From: Sneathiella sp.
GTDB lineage: Bacteria > Pseudomonadota > Alphaproteobacteria > Sneathiellales > Sneathiellaceae
DNA length: 6,393 nucleotides
Direction: 5' to 3'
NCBI GenBank assembly: GCA_002732675.1
Contig: NVRR01000193.1
Span: 1-6,393 of the forward strand
Shown: in pieces, positions 1 through 6,393 of the stretch
Layout of the letters: each line of letters begins with the position of its first letter
How positions within the stretch are numbered: position 1 is the first letter of the stretch
Program-made: the position numbers and the translations under genes
The notes under the pieces: model-generated
What the model saw: the letters and a program-made list of their open reading frames with translations, nothing else
Told to the model about the DNA's origin: nothing
The model's database searches: none

Positions 1-2602
<2,602 letters not shown>

Positions 2603-2632
2603 GCCAAATCCCCGTATGTTTGTTGACCAACT

Positions 2633-2660
2633 ATAAAACAGCCTTAGAAAATCAAGGCTG
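2633..2660 (-). terminator. Terminator-like attenuator before rpoB
   Basis: On the minus strand a 7 bp stem (CAGCCTT paired with AAGGCTG, with an 8-base loop) is followed directly by TTTTAT. This is the layout of a weak Rho-independent terminator. It lies 30 bases upstream of the rpoB start codon and inside an operon, so it probably acts as a partial attenuator that lowers rpoBC output relative to the ribosomal genes. E. coli also has an attenuator between rplL and rpoB, although the sequence is not the same. The short stem and interrupted U tract suggest partial read-through. The function is inferred. Confidence 0.6.
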
Positions 2661-2719
2661 CCTGCTAAATCATTTCCTCATTGTCCAACGCCATACCGGG
2701 CAATTTTTGGAAACAGATC

Positions 2720-2727
2720 CAGCAAAT
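2720..2727 (-). repeat. ATTTGCTG motif, copy 4
   Basis: One of four same-strand copies of ATTTGCTG in the window, here in the context AAATTTGCTGGATC. All four lie in the rplA-rplJ and rplL-rpoB spacers. This copy is in a stretch with no obvious stem. The function is unknown. Confidence 0.4.
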
Positions 2728-2731
2728 TTCG

Positions 2732-2759
2732 TGTCAGTTTTATGGCTTCTGACAAAGCC
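2732..2759 (-). promoter_or_regulatory. Two mutually exclusive hairpins in the rplL-rpoB gap
   Basis: On the minus strand GGCTT (2759-2755) can pair with AAGCC (2748-2744), leaving TGTCAG in the loop. The same TGTCAG (2754-2749) can instead pair perfectly with CTGACA (2737-2732), which would break the first stem because AAGCC then falls in the loop. Both forms are visible in the sequence. Whether the RNA switches between them is unknown. Confidence 0.4.
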
Positions 2760-2784
2760 GCGCTTTTAACCTCCCGCCGGAGTA

Positions 2785-2807
2785 CCGCTTGTCTGTTCAG
2801 AAAGCGG
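2785..2807 (-). promoter_or_regulatory. Bulged hairpin in the rplL-rpoB spacer
   Basis: CCGCTT pairs with AAGCGG and continues as TCT/AGA around a GAAC loop, giving 9 base pairs with one bulged C. No U tract follows on the minus strand, so it is not a terminator. With the neighbouring 2811-2840 stem, 3 bases away, it forms a tandem structure that could be a processing or stability element. The role is inferred. Confidence 0.45.
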
Positions 2808-2810
2808 CTG

Positions 2811-2840
2811 CGGGGAAGGCAGCAAATGCCACCTTCCCCG
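2811..2840 (-). promoter_or_regulatory. Strong 9 bp hairpin about 40 bases after the rplL stop
   Basis: CGGGGAAGG (minus strand, 2840-2832) pairs perfectly with CCTTCCCCG (2819-2811) around a 12-base loop; a variant fold pairs GGCA with TGCC inside the loop. The bases that follow (CAGCCGC) are not U-rich, so it does not look like an intrinsic terminator. It may protect the rplL 3' end or be a double-strand RNase target. Its 3' arm carries one copy of the ATTTGCTGCCTTC repeat. Confidence 0.5.
2815..2827 (-). repeat. 13-base direct repeat ATTTGCTGCCTTC, copy in the rplL-rpoB spacer
   Basis: The minus strand reads ATTTGCTGCCTTC here and again at 4075-4087 in the rplA-rplJ spacer. This copy covers part of the loop and 3' arm of the 2811-2840 hairpin. 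Confidence 0.5.
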
Positions 2841-2881
2841 TTACCATATTCGCAATCCGAAGACCGCGACGCTTGTTGATC

Positions 2882-3256
2882 CTACTTAAGTTCAACAGTT
2901 GCGCCAGCGCCTTCGAGTTGTTCTTTGATCTTGTTAGCTTCGTCTTTTGAAACACCTTCTTTAACTGCTTTCGGTGCCGCTTCGACGAGATCTTTCGCGT
3001 CTTTAAGACCCAGGCCAGTGATGACACGGACTTCTTTAATGACGTTGATTTTCTTCTCGCCCATCGAAGCAAGAATAACATCAAACTCGGTTTGCTCTTC
3101 AGCGGCAGCGGCATCACCGCCAACAGCAGCGGCAGCAGCGGCGACAGGTGCCGCGGCGGAAACGCCCCATTTTTCTTCTAGAAGTGTTGCAAGTTCTGCA
3201 GCTTCCAGCACTGTCAAGCTGGAAAGGTCTTCGGCAATCTTTTCGAGATCGGCCAT
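2882..3256 (-). CDS. rplL: 50S ribosomal protein L7/L12
   Basis: This is the acidic stalk protein that binds as dimers to L10 and recruits translation GTPases (EF-Tu, EF-G, IF2) to the ribosome. The 124 residues match the family length. An N-terminal dimerisation and L10-binding helical domain (about 1-31) leads into an Ala/Gly-rich flexible hinge (about 33-54, [14 protein letters not shown]). The globular C-terminal domain (about 55-124) contains [11 protein letters not shown] and [14 protein letters not shown], the helix that touches the GTPases, and ends VELK. The ATG at 3256-3254 is preceded by a GAGGAG site. The gene lies 60 bases after rplJ with no terminator between, so the two are co-transcribed. 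A strong ribosome binding site of its own fits the need for several L12 copies per L10. Confidence 0.99.
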   Translation of the reverse strand: MADLEKIAEDLSSLTVLEAAELATLLEEKWGVSAAAPVAAAAAAVGGDAAAAEEQTEFDVILASMGEKKINVIKEVRVITGLGLKDAKDLVEAAPKAVKEGVSKDEANKIKEQLEGAGATVELK

Positions 3257-3265
3257 GGTACTATT

Positions 3266-3271
3266 CTCCTC
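3266..3271 (-). promoter_or_regulatory. Strong ribosome binding site of rplL
   Basis: GAGGAG on the minus strand lies 9 bases upstream of the ATG. It is the best-matched Shine-Dalgarno sequence at a real start codon in this window, consistent with L12 being made in excess over its operon neighbours. Confidence 0.85.
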
Positions 3272-3316
3272 AGGTAAACCTATTGGTTTGTATCAAAAAT
3301 TAACTGGCTTTTACAT

Positions 3317-3826
3317 CTAACCCTGTTCGGCTTTCGCCGACAGGACACGGGCCAACTGGCTGGCGGGTGCCTGAAGGACACCGGCGATTTTCGTCGCAGG
3401 TGCCTGTAGCAGTCCAACCAATTTACCACGAAGTTCGTCAAGCGATGGCAGGCTCGCAAGAGACTTGATCCCGGCAGGATCAAGTACAGTTACGCCCATG
3501 GCACCGCCAATAACGACAAACTTGTCGTTCCCTTTTGCGTAGTCCATAACAGCTTTCGGGGCGGCTATCGGGTCGCTTGAATAAGCAACGCCAACAGGGC
3601 CTTTCAACTTGTCGGACAGGGAACCGTAGTCCGTGCCGTCAAGAGCGAGACGCGCAAGCCGATTTTTAGTCACTTTGAAGTTGGCGCCGGCGTTCCGCAT
3701 CTTCACGCGCAGGTCGGTCATTTCCGTTACAGTCAAACCACTGTATTCGGCAATAACAACAACCGCTGCATCGTTAAAGACACCGTTCAGTTCGGCAACC
3801 AATGCTTCTTTTTGCGATCGGTCCAC
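3317..3826 (-). CDS. rplJ: 50S ribosomal protein L10
   Basis: L10 anchors the L7/L12 stalk to 23S rRNA and, with L12, represses its own mRNA in well-studied bacteria. The 169-residue product starts at a GTG (3826-3824), giving MDRSQKEALVAELNGVF. GGAG at 3834-3837, 7 bases upstream, supports this start, and GTG is common for rplJ in Alphaproteobacteria. The rRNA-binding domain covers about 1-130, with AEYSGLTVTEMTDLR and FKVTKNRLARLA. The C-terminal helix is made of three 11-residue repeats (136-146, 147-157, 158-168; two contain LQAPA), which suggests three L12 dimer sites rather than the two of E. coli. A long structured leader precedes it, and rplL follows. Confidence 0.98.
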   Translation of the reverse strand: MDRSQKEALVAELNGVFNDAAVVVIAEYSGLTVTEMTDLRVKMRNAGANFKVTKNRLARLALDGTDYGSLSDKLKGPVGVAYSSDPIAAPKAVMDYAKGNDKFVVIGGAMGVTVLDPAGIKSLASLPSLDELRGKLVGLLQAPATKIAGVLQAPASQLARVLSAKAEQG

Positions 3827-3833
3827 TCGTCGT

Positions 3834-3837
3834 CTCC
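3834..3837 (-). promoter_or_regulatory. rplJ ribosome binding site that fixes the GTG start
   Basis: GGAG lies 7 bases upstream of GTG at 3824-3826. It supports the GTG start over the stronger GGAGGAG 40 bases upstream (3867-3873), which has no ATG or GTG at a suitable distance. Confidence 0.7.
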
Positions 3838-3866
3838 AGTGTTTGAAGGGGCACCCAATATGTGCG

Positions 3867-3873
3867 CTCCTCC
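3867..3873 (-). promoter_or_regulatory. Orphan GGAGGAG Shine-Dalgarno-like sequence upstream of rplJ
   Basis: The minus strand reads GGAGGAG 40 bases before the rplJ start. No ATG follows. A TTG at 3858-3856, spaced 8 bases away, opens a 23-codon frame that ends in TGA at 3789-3787, inside rplJ in another frame. It could be a ribosome standby site or a short leader frame coupled to rplJ. Translation from it is unproven. Confidence 0.3.
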
Positions 3874-3884
3874 GGTTACAATTA

Positions 3885-3904
3885 GATCTGGTCGAAACCA
3901 GATC
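3885..3904 (-). promoter_or_regulatory. UUCG-capped 8 bp hairpin upstream of rplJ
   Basis: GATCTGGT pairs perfectly with ACCAGATC around a UUCG tetraloop, a very stable loop in RNA. No long U tract follows (TAATTG), so it is a weak terminator candidate at best. It lies between the L10 leader fold and the orphan GGAGGAG, where it could present or hide the translation-initiation region. Confidence 0.55.
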
Positions 3905-3943
3905 CGTTTATACTGTCCCAGGTCCACCTGAATTGCTGACCAG

Positions 3944-3951
3944 CAGCAAAT
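3944..3951 (-). repeat. ATTTGCTG motif, copy 2
   Basis: This copy reads AAATTTGCTG in the rplA-rplJ spacer and forms one arm of a 6 bp stem (TTGCTG/CAGCAA, 3933-3949). The same motif is found at 2720-2727, 2820-2827 and 4080-4087. Confidence 0.4.
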
Positions 3952-3962
3952 TTTTTAGTTTC

Positions 3963-4041
3963 CCTGTCTATGCAGGCAACGAATTGCTTTTAAATTCCCG
4001 AAAATCAAACGACCCCGGGAACACCTGCAGTCTTGGACAGA
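3963..4041 (-). ncRNA. L10 autoregulatory mRNA leader (binding site for L10-L12)
   Basis: On the minus strand CTGTC (4040-4036) pairs with GACAG (3968-3964), and TGCAGG (4029-4024) pairs with CCTGCA (3976-3971). The asymmetric internal loop between them is CAAGAC opposite TA. A nested TTCCCG/CGGGAA stem sits above. The strings GTCCAAGACTGCAGG and CCTGCATAGAC closely follow what I remember of the rplJ leader of E. coli and relatives, where the L10-L12 complex binds to repress rplJ and rplL translation. The position, about 140 bases upstream of the rplJ start, also fits. The fold is visible in the sequence; binding is inferred from the family. Confidence 0.85.
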
Positions 4042-4061
4042 CGGACCGGCGAACCGGCCCG
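4042..4061 (-). promoter_or_regulatory. GC-rich UUCG hairpin next to the L10 leader
   Basis: CGGGCCGG pairs with CCGGTCCG around a UUCG tetraloop: 8 base pairs with one G-U. It abuts the basal stem of the L10 leader and could stack on it. No U tract follows. Confidence 0.55.
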
Positions 4062-4065
4062 ACAT

Positions 4066-4082
4066 CTGCCGCCCGAAGGCAG
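4066..4082 (-). promoter_or_regulatory. CTGCC/GGCAG hairpin after rplA
   Basis: CTGCC pairs with GGCAG across a 7-base loop just downstream of the rplA stop codon. No U tract follows, so it is probably a 3'-end or processing structure rather than a terminator. Its 5' arm overlaps a copy of the ATTTGCTGCCTTC repeat. Confidence 0.4.
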
Positions 4083-4087
4083 CAAAT
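4075..4087 (-). repeat. 13-base direct repeat ATTTGCTGCCTTC, copy in the rplA-rplJ spacer
   Basis: Identical on the same strand to 2815-2827 in the rplL-rpoB spacer. It begins 14 bases downstream of the rplA stop codon and overlaps the 5' arm of the 4066-4082 hairpin. Confidence 0.5.
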
Positions 4088-4100
4088 TTTGGTGTCAGCG

Positions 4101-4793
4101 CTAAATTAAAGAGCTGACGTCAAGTTTCACCCCGGGGCCCATGGTTGAGCTCACGGCAATCTTCTTCAGAAATGTTCCTTTAGCGCCTGAAGGCTTGGCT
4201 TTCATCACCGCGCCGACGAATGCTTTAATATTTTCAGACAAGGCTTCTTCGGTGAAGCTGGATTTTCCGAGGCCCGCATGGATAATGCCGGTTTTTTCTG
4301 CCCGAAATTCTACCTGACCGCCCTTGGCCGCTTTCACAGCATCTGCAACATTCGGTGTCACTGTCCCCAGCTTCGGATTTGGCATCAGGCCGCGCGGGCC
4401 CAGAACCTTACCCAAACGGCCGACAATAGCCATCATATCCGGCGTCGCGATACAGCGATCAAAGCCCATTTCGCCGCCCTGAATTTTTTCCATCAGGTCT
4501 TCAGCGCCAACAAGATCCGCACCTGCTGCCGTCGCTTCATCAGCTTTGTCGCCGCGAGCGAAAACAGCGACACGTACAGTCTTACCCGTGCCGTTTGGCA
4601 ACTGAATAACACCGCGCACCATCTGGTCGGCATGCCGGGGATCAACGCCCAAGTTCATCGCAATTTCGATGGTTTCATCGAATTTGGATTTCGCGTTTGC
4701 CTTTAAAATTGTTACTGCCTCATCCAGGCCGTACAATTTTTCCCGATCGACAACGTCAACCACTGCTTTTTGTTTCTTTGTCAATTTTACCAT
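4101..4793 (-). CDS. rplA: 50S ribosomal protein L1
   Basis: L1 forms the mobile L1 stalk on 23S rRNA and helps move deacylated tRNA out of the E site. In many bacteria it also represses translation of the rplK-rplA message. The 230 residues match the usual length (about 229-235). Visible landmarks are the N-terminal [29 protein letters not shown] at about 41-60, the family signature [16 protein letters not shown] at 131-146, and the conserved C-terminal [10 protein letters not shown]. The ATG at 4793-4791 begins 4 bases after the rplK stop (TAAGACAATG), so translation is probably coupled; the Shine-Dalgarno sequence inside rplK is weak. The gene ends in TAG, and a 6 bp inverted repeat (4094-4118) spans the stop codon. 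Confidence 0.99.
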   Translation of the reverse strand: MVKLTKKQKAVVDVVDREKLYGLDEAVTILKANAKSKFDETIEIAMNLGVDPRHADQMVRGVIQLPNGTGKTVRVAVFARGDKADEATAAGADLVGAEDLMEKIQGGEMGFDRCIATPDMMAIVGRLGKVLGPRGLMPNPKLGTVTPNVADAVKAAKGGQVEFRAEKTGIIHAGLGKSSFTEEALSENIKAFVGAVMKAKPSGAKGTFLKKIAVSSTMGPGVKLDVSSLI

Positions 4794-4797
4794 TGTC

Positions 4798-5226
4798 TTA
4801 TTTCACCACTTCCAGGCCCATAGAGCGGGCAGAACCTGCAATAATATTCATCGCGGCCTCAATGTCATTGGCATTAAGGTCAACCATTTTAGCTTCTGCA
4901 ATCTCGCGCACCTGCGCTGAGGTTACGGAACCGGCGACTTCACGGCTCGGTGTTTTACCGCCCTTTTTAAGGCCAGCAGCCTTTTTCAGGAAGTAAGATG
5001 CCGGTGGCGTCTTGGTAATGAATGAGAAAGACCTGTCCGCATACACCGTGATCACAGTCGGGAGCGGCATACCGCCTTCCATGCTGCCTGTGCTCGCGTT
5101 AAACGCTTTACAGAATTCCATGATATTCACGCCGCGCTGACCCAAAGCCGGACCAATAGGCGGTGATGGATTTGCCTGTCCCGCTGGGACCTGCAACTTG
5201 ATATAACCCGTAATCTTCTTAGCCAT
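4798..5226 (-). CDS. rplK: 50S ribosomal protein L11
   Basis: L11 binds the GTPase-associated centre of 23S rRNA, contacts EF-G and is needed for RelA activation. In many bacteria it is the site of action of thiopeptide antibiotics. The 142 residues match the family. The N-terminal domain holds [21 protein letters not shown] (residues 9-29), including the proline-rich segment of the thiopeptide pocket, then [12 protein letters not shown]. The C-terminal rRNA-binding domain ends with the signature [10 protein letters not shown] (131-140) and VK. The ATG at 5226-5224 has AGGG 6 bases upstream. It is the first gene of the rplKAJL-rpoBC group and is preceded by a candidate L1 repressor site. rplA follows after 4 bases. 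Confidence 0.99.
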   Translation of the reverse strand: MAKKITGYIKLQVPAGQANPSPPIGPALGQRGVNIMEFCKAFNASTGSMEGGMPLPTVITVYADRSFSFITKTPPASYFLKKAAGLKKGGKTPSREVAGSVTSAQVREIAEAKMVDLNANDIEAAMNIIAGSARSMGLEVVK

Positions 5227-5252
5227 TTTCTACCCTATTCTCTTTAAAGGGA

Positions 5253-5283
5253 TCGTGGTCCGGCCATGGCAGGCCTCCCACAA
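5253..5283 (-). promoter_or_regulatory. Candidate L1-binding translational operator of rplK-rplA
   Basis: On the minus strand GTGG (5281-5278) pairs with CCAC (5258-5255), extendable by U-G and U-A to 6 pairs. After an asymmetric loop (GA opposite GGA), GGCC pairs with GGCC below a 6-base loop. The 5' string GTGGGAGGC and the two-helix, asymmetric-loop layout copy the L1-stalk helix of 23S rRNA as I remember it from E. coli. The structure ends 28 bases before the rplK start, where L1 is known to repress the L11 operon in E. coli. The binding is inferred. Confidence 0.6.
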
Positions 5284-5302
5284 AAAATCCGCCCCATGCG
5301 GA
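5282..5302 (-). terminator. Short intrinsic terminator after nusG
   Basis: TCCGC pairs with GCGGA around a 5-base loop, followed immediately by six Ts on the minus strand. It starts 12 bases after the nusG stop codon. The 5 bp stem is short, so termination is probably partial. It may separate secE-nusG from rplK-rplA expression, as in E. coli where these are distinct units. The end of the U tract merges into the L1-site candidate. Confidence 0.55.
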
Positions 5303-5313
5303 AACTCGTAAAA

Positions 5314-5844
5314 CTAACTCTTCTCAACTTGCGAATAATCGAGCTCAACCGGTGTCGAGCGTCCAAAAATTGACACCGACACTTTCAGTTTGGCCTTTTC
5401 TTCGTCCACTTCCTCTACCATCCCAATAAAGGTGGCAAAAGGACCGTCGCTGACCCGAACTTCTTCACCAAGCTCAAAGGTGACAGACGGCTTCGGCCGC
5501 TCAATGCCTTCCTGAACCTGATTAAGAACCGACAGCGCCTCTTTTTCAGAAATTGGCGTCGGCTTGTTTCCATTCCCAAGAAAGCCTGTCACTTTTGGCA
5601 GGTTTTTCACAAGATGGTATGTCTCATCGTTCATTTCCATATGGGCCAGCACATAGCCCGGGAAAAATTTACGCTCGGCGGTGACCTTCTGTCCGCGCCG
5701 CACCTCAACCACTTCTTCAACAGGGACAAGGACTTCTTCGAACTGATCCGCCATACCTTTAACAATGGCCTGCTCTTTAACAGTTTGTGCCACTTTCTTT
5801 TCAAACCCTGAATAGGCATGAATGATATACCAACGTTTTGCCAT
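5314..5844 (-). CDS. nusG: Transcription elongation and antitermination factor NusG
   Basis: NusG binds the clamp of elongating RNA polymerase and, through its C-terminal domain, binds Rho or ribosomal protein S10 (NusE), linking transcription to termination or translation. The 176 residues match the family. The NGN domain (about 1-92) begins [18 protein letters not shown] and contains [14 protein letters not shown], with VTGFLG at about 85-90. A linker (about 93-122) leads to the KOW domain (about 125-176), with [11 protein letters not shown] and the C-terminal signature [16 protein letters not shown]. The ATG at 5844-5842 lies 3 bases after the secE stop codon. AGGA, 9 bases upstream and inside the end of secE, serves as ribosome binding site, which points to coupled translation. 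Confidence 0.99.
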   Translation of the reverse strand: MAKRWYIIHAYSGFEKKVAQTVKEQAIVKGMADQFEEVLVPVEEVVEVRRGQKVTAERKFFPGYVLAHMEMNDETYHLVKNLPKVTGFLGNGNKPTPISEKEALSVLNQVQEGIERPKPSVTFELGEEVRVSDGPFATFIGMVEEVDEEKAKLKVSVSIFGRSTPVELDYSQVEKS

Positions 5845-5847
5845 CTA

Positions 5848-6045
5848 TCAGGATCCTAGCGACAGAATTTGTTTGACAACGGTTTGGATGCCCAGATCAA
5901 CAACGAAAAAGAACATCGAAGCCAGAAAAACCATGACAAATACCATGCCAGTGGTTACCACCGTTTCCTTTCGGGTTGGCCACGTGACTTTGGAAGCTTC
6001 TTGCCGCACTTGGCGAATAAAAGCACCTGGGTTTACCTTTGCCAT
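5848..6045 (-). CDS. secE: Preprotein translocase subunit SecE (short, one-helix form)
   Basis: SecE clamps SecY in the inner-membrane SecYEG export channel. The 65-residue product has an amphipathic helix with the family signature RQEASKVTWPTRKET (13-27) and one membrane segment (about 29-52, rich in V, F, M and L). This is the common one-helix form; E. coli SecE has three. The ATG at 6045-6043 was chosen because GAGGA lies 4 bases upstream and family members begin just before this helix. The open frame extends upstream to 6150, but that would run into tRNA-Trp and add unrelated sequence. The gene stops with TGA followed in frame by TAG, then nusG begins. A candidate promoter lies 41-69 bases upstream. 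Confidence 0.97.
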   Translation of the reverse strand: MAKVNPGAFIRQVRQEASKVTWPTRKETVVTTGMVFVMVFLASMFFFVVDLGIQTVVKQILSLGS

Positions 6046-6070
6046 ATTTTCCTCAAAAACCTTTTTAGCA

Positions 6071-6085
6071 GCCGGACGATCCGGC
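6071..6085 (-). promoter_or_regulatory. Small GC hairpin in the secE leader
   Basis: GCCGGA pairs perfectly with TCCGGC around a 3-base loop. The following bases (TGCTAAAAAGG) lack a U tract, so it does not look like a terminator. It lies immediately downstream of the candidate -10 box, at or just after the expected transcription start. Confidence 0.4.
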
Positions 6086-6114
6086 GGTATACTAGACTTT
6101 AACAAATAGATCAA
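6086..6114 (-). promoter_or_regulatory. Candidate sigma-70-type promoter for secE-nusG
   Basis: The minus strand has TTGATC (6114-6109), a 17-base spacer, and TATACC (6091-6086). Each box matches the housekeeping consensus at 4 of 6 positions, and the spacing is ideal. It lies between the tRNA 3' end and the secE start codon, as expected if secE-nusG is transcribed independently of tuf and the tRNA. Predicted from sequence only. Confidence 0.45.
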
Positions 6115-6118
6115 CCAG

Positions 6119-6196
<78 letters not shown>

Positions 6197-6220
6197 CCGG
6201 TCTGAATTCGTACGACCGAG

Positions 6221-6242
6221 CCGCTAGAAATAACTCCAGCGG
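6221..6242 (-). promoter_or_regulatory. Hairpin in the tuf-tRNA-Trp spacer
   Basis: CCGCTGGA pairs with TCTAGCGG (one G-U) around a GTTATT loop, 24 bases before the tRNA 5' end. No U tract follows (CTCGGTC). It may be a processing structure in a tuf-tRNA transcript. Confidence 0.4.
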
Positions 6243-6273
6243 CCCAAATCCTACTCTCTACTTGATGTAGTCC

Positions 6274-6294
6274 AGGTTGTCATCAAAACAACCT
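6274..6294 (-). promoter_or_regulatory. Hairpin after the tuf stop codon
   Basis: AGGTTGT pairs perfectly with ACAACCT around a 7-base loop, starting 13 bases after the tuf stop codon. The following GGACTACATC is not U-rich, so it is not a typical intrinsic terminator. It may stabilise the tuf 3' end. Confidence 0.4.
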
Positions 6295-6307
6295 ACAACA
6301 ATATGCC

Positions 6308-6393
6308 TTACTTAGTCACGCTTGCGACGACGCCGGCGCCGACGGTGCGTCCGCCTTCGCGGATCGCGAAACGCAAGCCTTTGTCCATGGCGA
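6308..6393 (-). CDS. tuf: Elongation factor Tu, C-terminal 27 codons (5' part outside the window)
   Basis: EF-Tu brings aminoacyl-tRNA to the ribosome as a GTP complex. Only the end of domain 3 is inside the window: AMDKGLRFAIREGG and RTVGAGVVASVTK, then TAA at 6310-6308. The FAIREGGRTVGAGVV block is the diagnostic EF-Tu C-terminus. The tail ASVTK is slightly different from the AKIIE or AKVLG endings I recall from other proteobacteria. A tuf gene directly upstream of tRNA-Trp and secE is usual in this cluster. Many Proteobacteria carry a second tuf copy elsewhere, which cannot be judged here. Confidence 0.97.
   Translation of the reverse strand, partial: AMDKGLRFAIREGGRTVGAGVVASVTK

Larger units (their letters stand above)
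2603..2881 (-). promoter_or_regulatory. rplL-rpoB intergenic regulatory leader
   Basis: This 279-base transcribed spacer holds no credible reading frame. Reading downstream from rplL it contains a 9 bp hairpin (2811-2840), a bulged hairpin (2785-2807), two mutually exclusive hairpins (2732-2759), the terminator-like stem (2633-2660) and the rpoB ribosome binding site (2609-2613). In E. coli this gap carries an attenuator and an RNase III cleavage site that separate ribosomal-protein expression from polymerase expression, so a similar role is likely here. I found no convincing -35/-10 pair; a TATAGT at the end of the terminator has no -35 at an acceptable distance. Confidence 0.65.

Noticed and set aside
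2625..2640. TATAGT as a -10 box for a separate rpoB promoter
   Set aside because: The only TTG-type -35 (TTGATT) is 14 bases away, too close, and both overlap the terminator stem.
2925..3320. Plus-strand Ser/Ala-rich frame opposite rplL, and similar short frames opposite rplJ, rplA and nusG
   Set aside because: Each is a shadow of a well-conserved gene on the minus strand with low-complexity or Ser/Arg-rich translation and no ribosome binding site.
3933..3957. Terminator-like TTGCTG/CAGCAA hairpin with ATTTTTT on the plus strand
   Set aside because: No plus-strand gene precedes it. On the transcribed strand the T tract becomes an A tract upstream of the stem, so it cannot terminate the operon. 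An antisense transcript is possible but unsupported.

Overview
This window is the conserved ribosomal-stalk and RNA polymerase gene cluster of a bacterium, read entirely from the minus strand. In transcription order (high to low coordinates) it holds the last 27 codons of tuf (EF-Tu), tRNA-Trp(CCA), secE, nusG, rplK (L11), rplA (L1), rplJ (L10), rplL (L7/L12) and the first 867 codons of rpoB (RNA polymerase beta). The tuf / tRNA-Trp / secE / nusG order, the GTG start of rplJ, a one-helix SecE of 65 residues, and the style of the L10 and beta sequences point to an Alphaproteobacterium with moderate GC content. I cannot name the genus from sequence alone. All reading frames were followed through and are intact. 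No mobile element, CRISPR array or phage gene is visible.

Region by region: 6308-6393 is the tuf 3' end; 6197-6307 is a spacer with two hairpins; 6121-6196 is tRNA-Trp with its CCA encoded; 6046-6120 holds a candidate secE promoter and a small hairpin; 5848-6045 and 5314-5844 are secE and nusG, 3 bases apart. 5227-5313 carries a short terminator-like hairpin followed by a structure resembling the L1-binding part of 23S rRNA. rplK and rplA follow, 4 bases apart. 3827-4100 is a 274-base leader with a recognisable L10 autoregulatory fold, extra UUCG-capped hairpins and the rplJ ribosome binding site. rplJ and rplL are 60 bases apart. 2603-2881 is a 279-base gap with a chain of hairpins that ends in a terminator-like attenuator just before rpoB. 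No gene-free stretch exceeds 300 bases.

The products act together in gene expression. L1, L10, L11 and L7/L12 form the two ribosomal stalks that recruit translation factors such as EF-Tu. NusG and beta belong to the transcription machinery, and NusG links RNA polymerase to ribosomes or Rho. SecE is part of the protein-export channel. The gene content is ordinary; the interest lies in the untranslated RNA: two apparent ribosomal-protein feedback sites, an attenuator before rpoB, a pair of mutually exclusive hairpins, and a short sequence (ATTTGCTG) found four times and only in the two long operon gaps. I found no evidence of a new multi-gene system.
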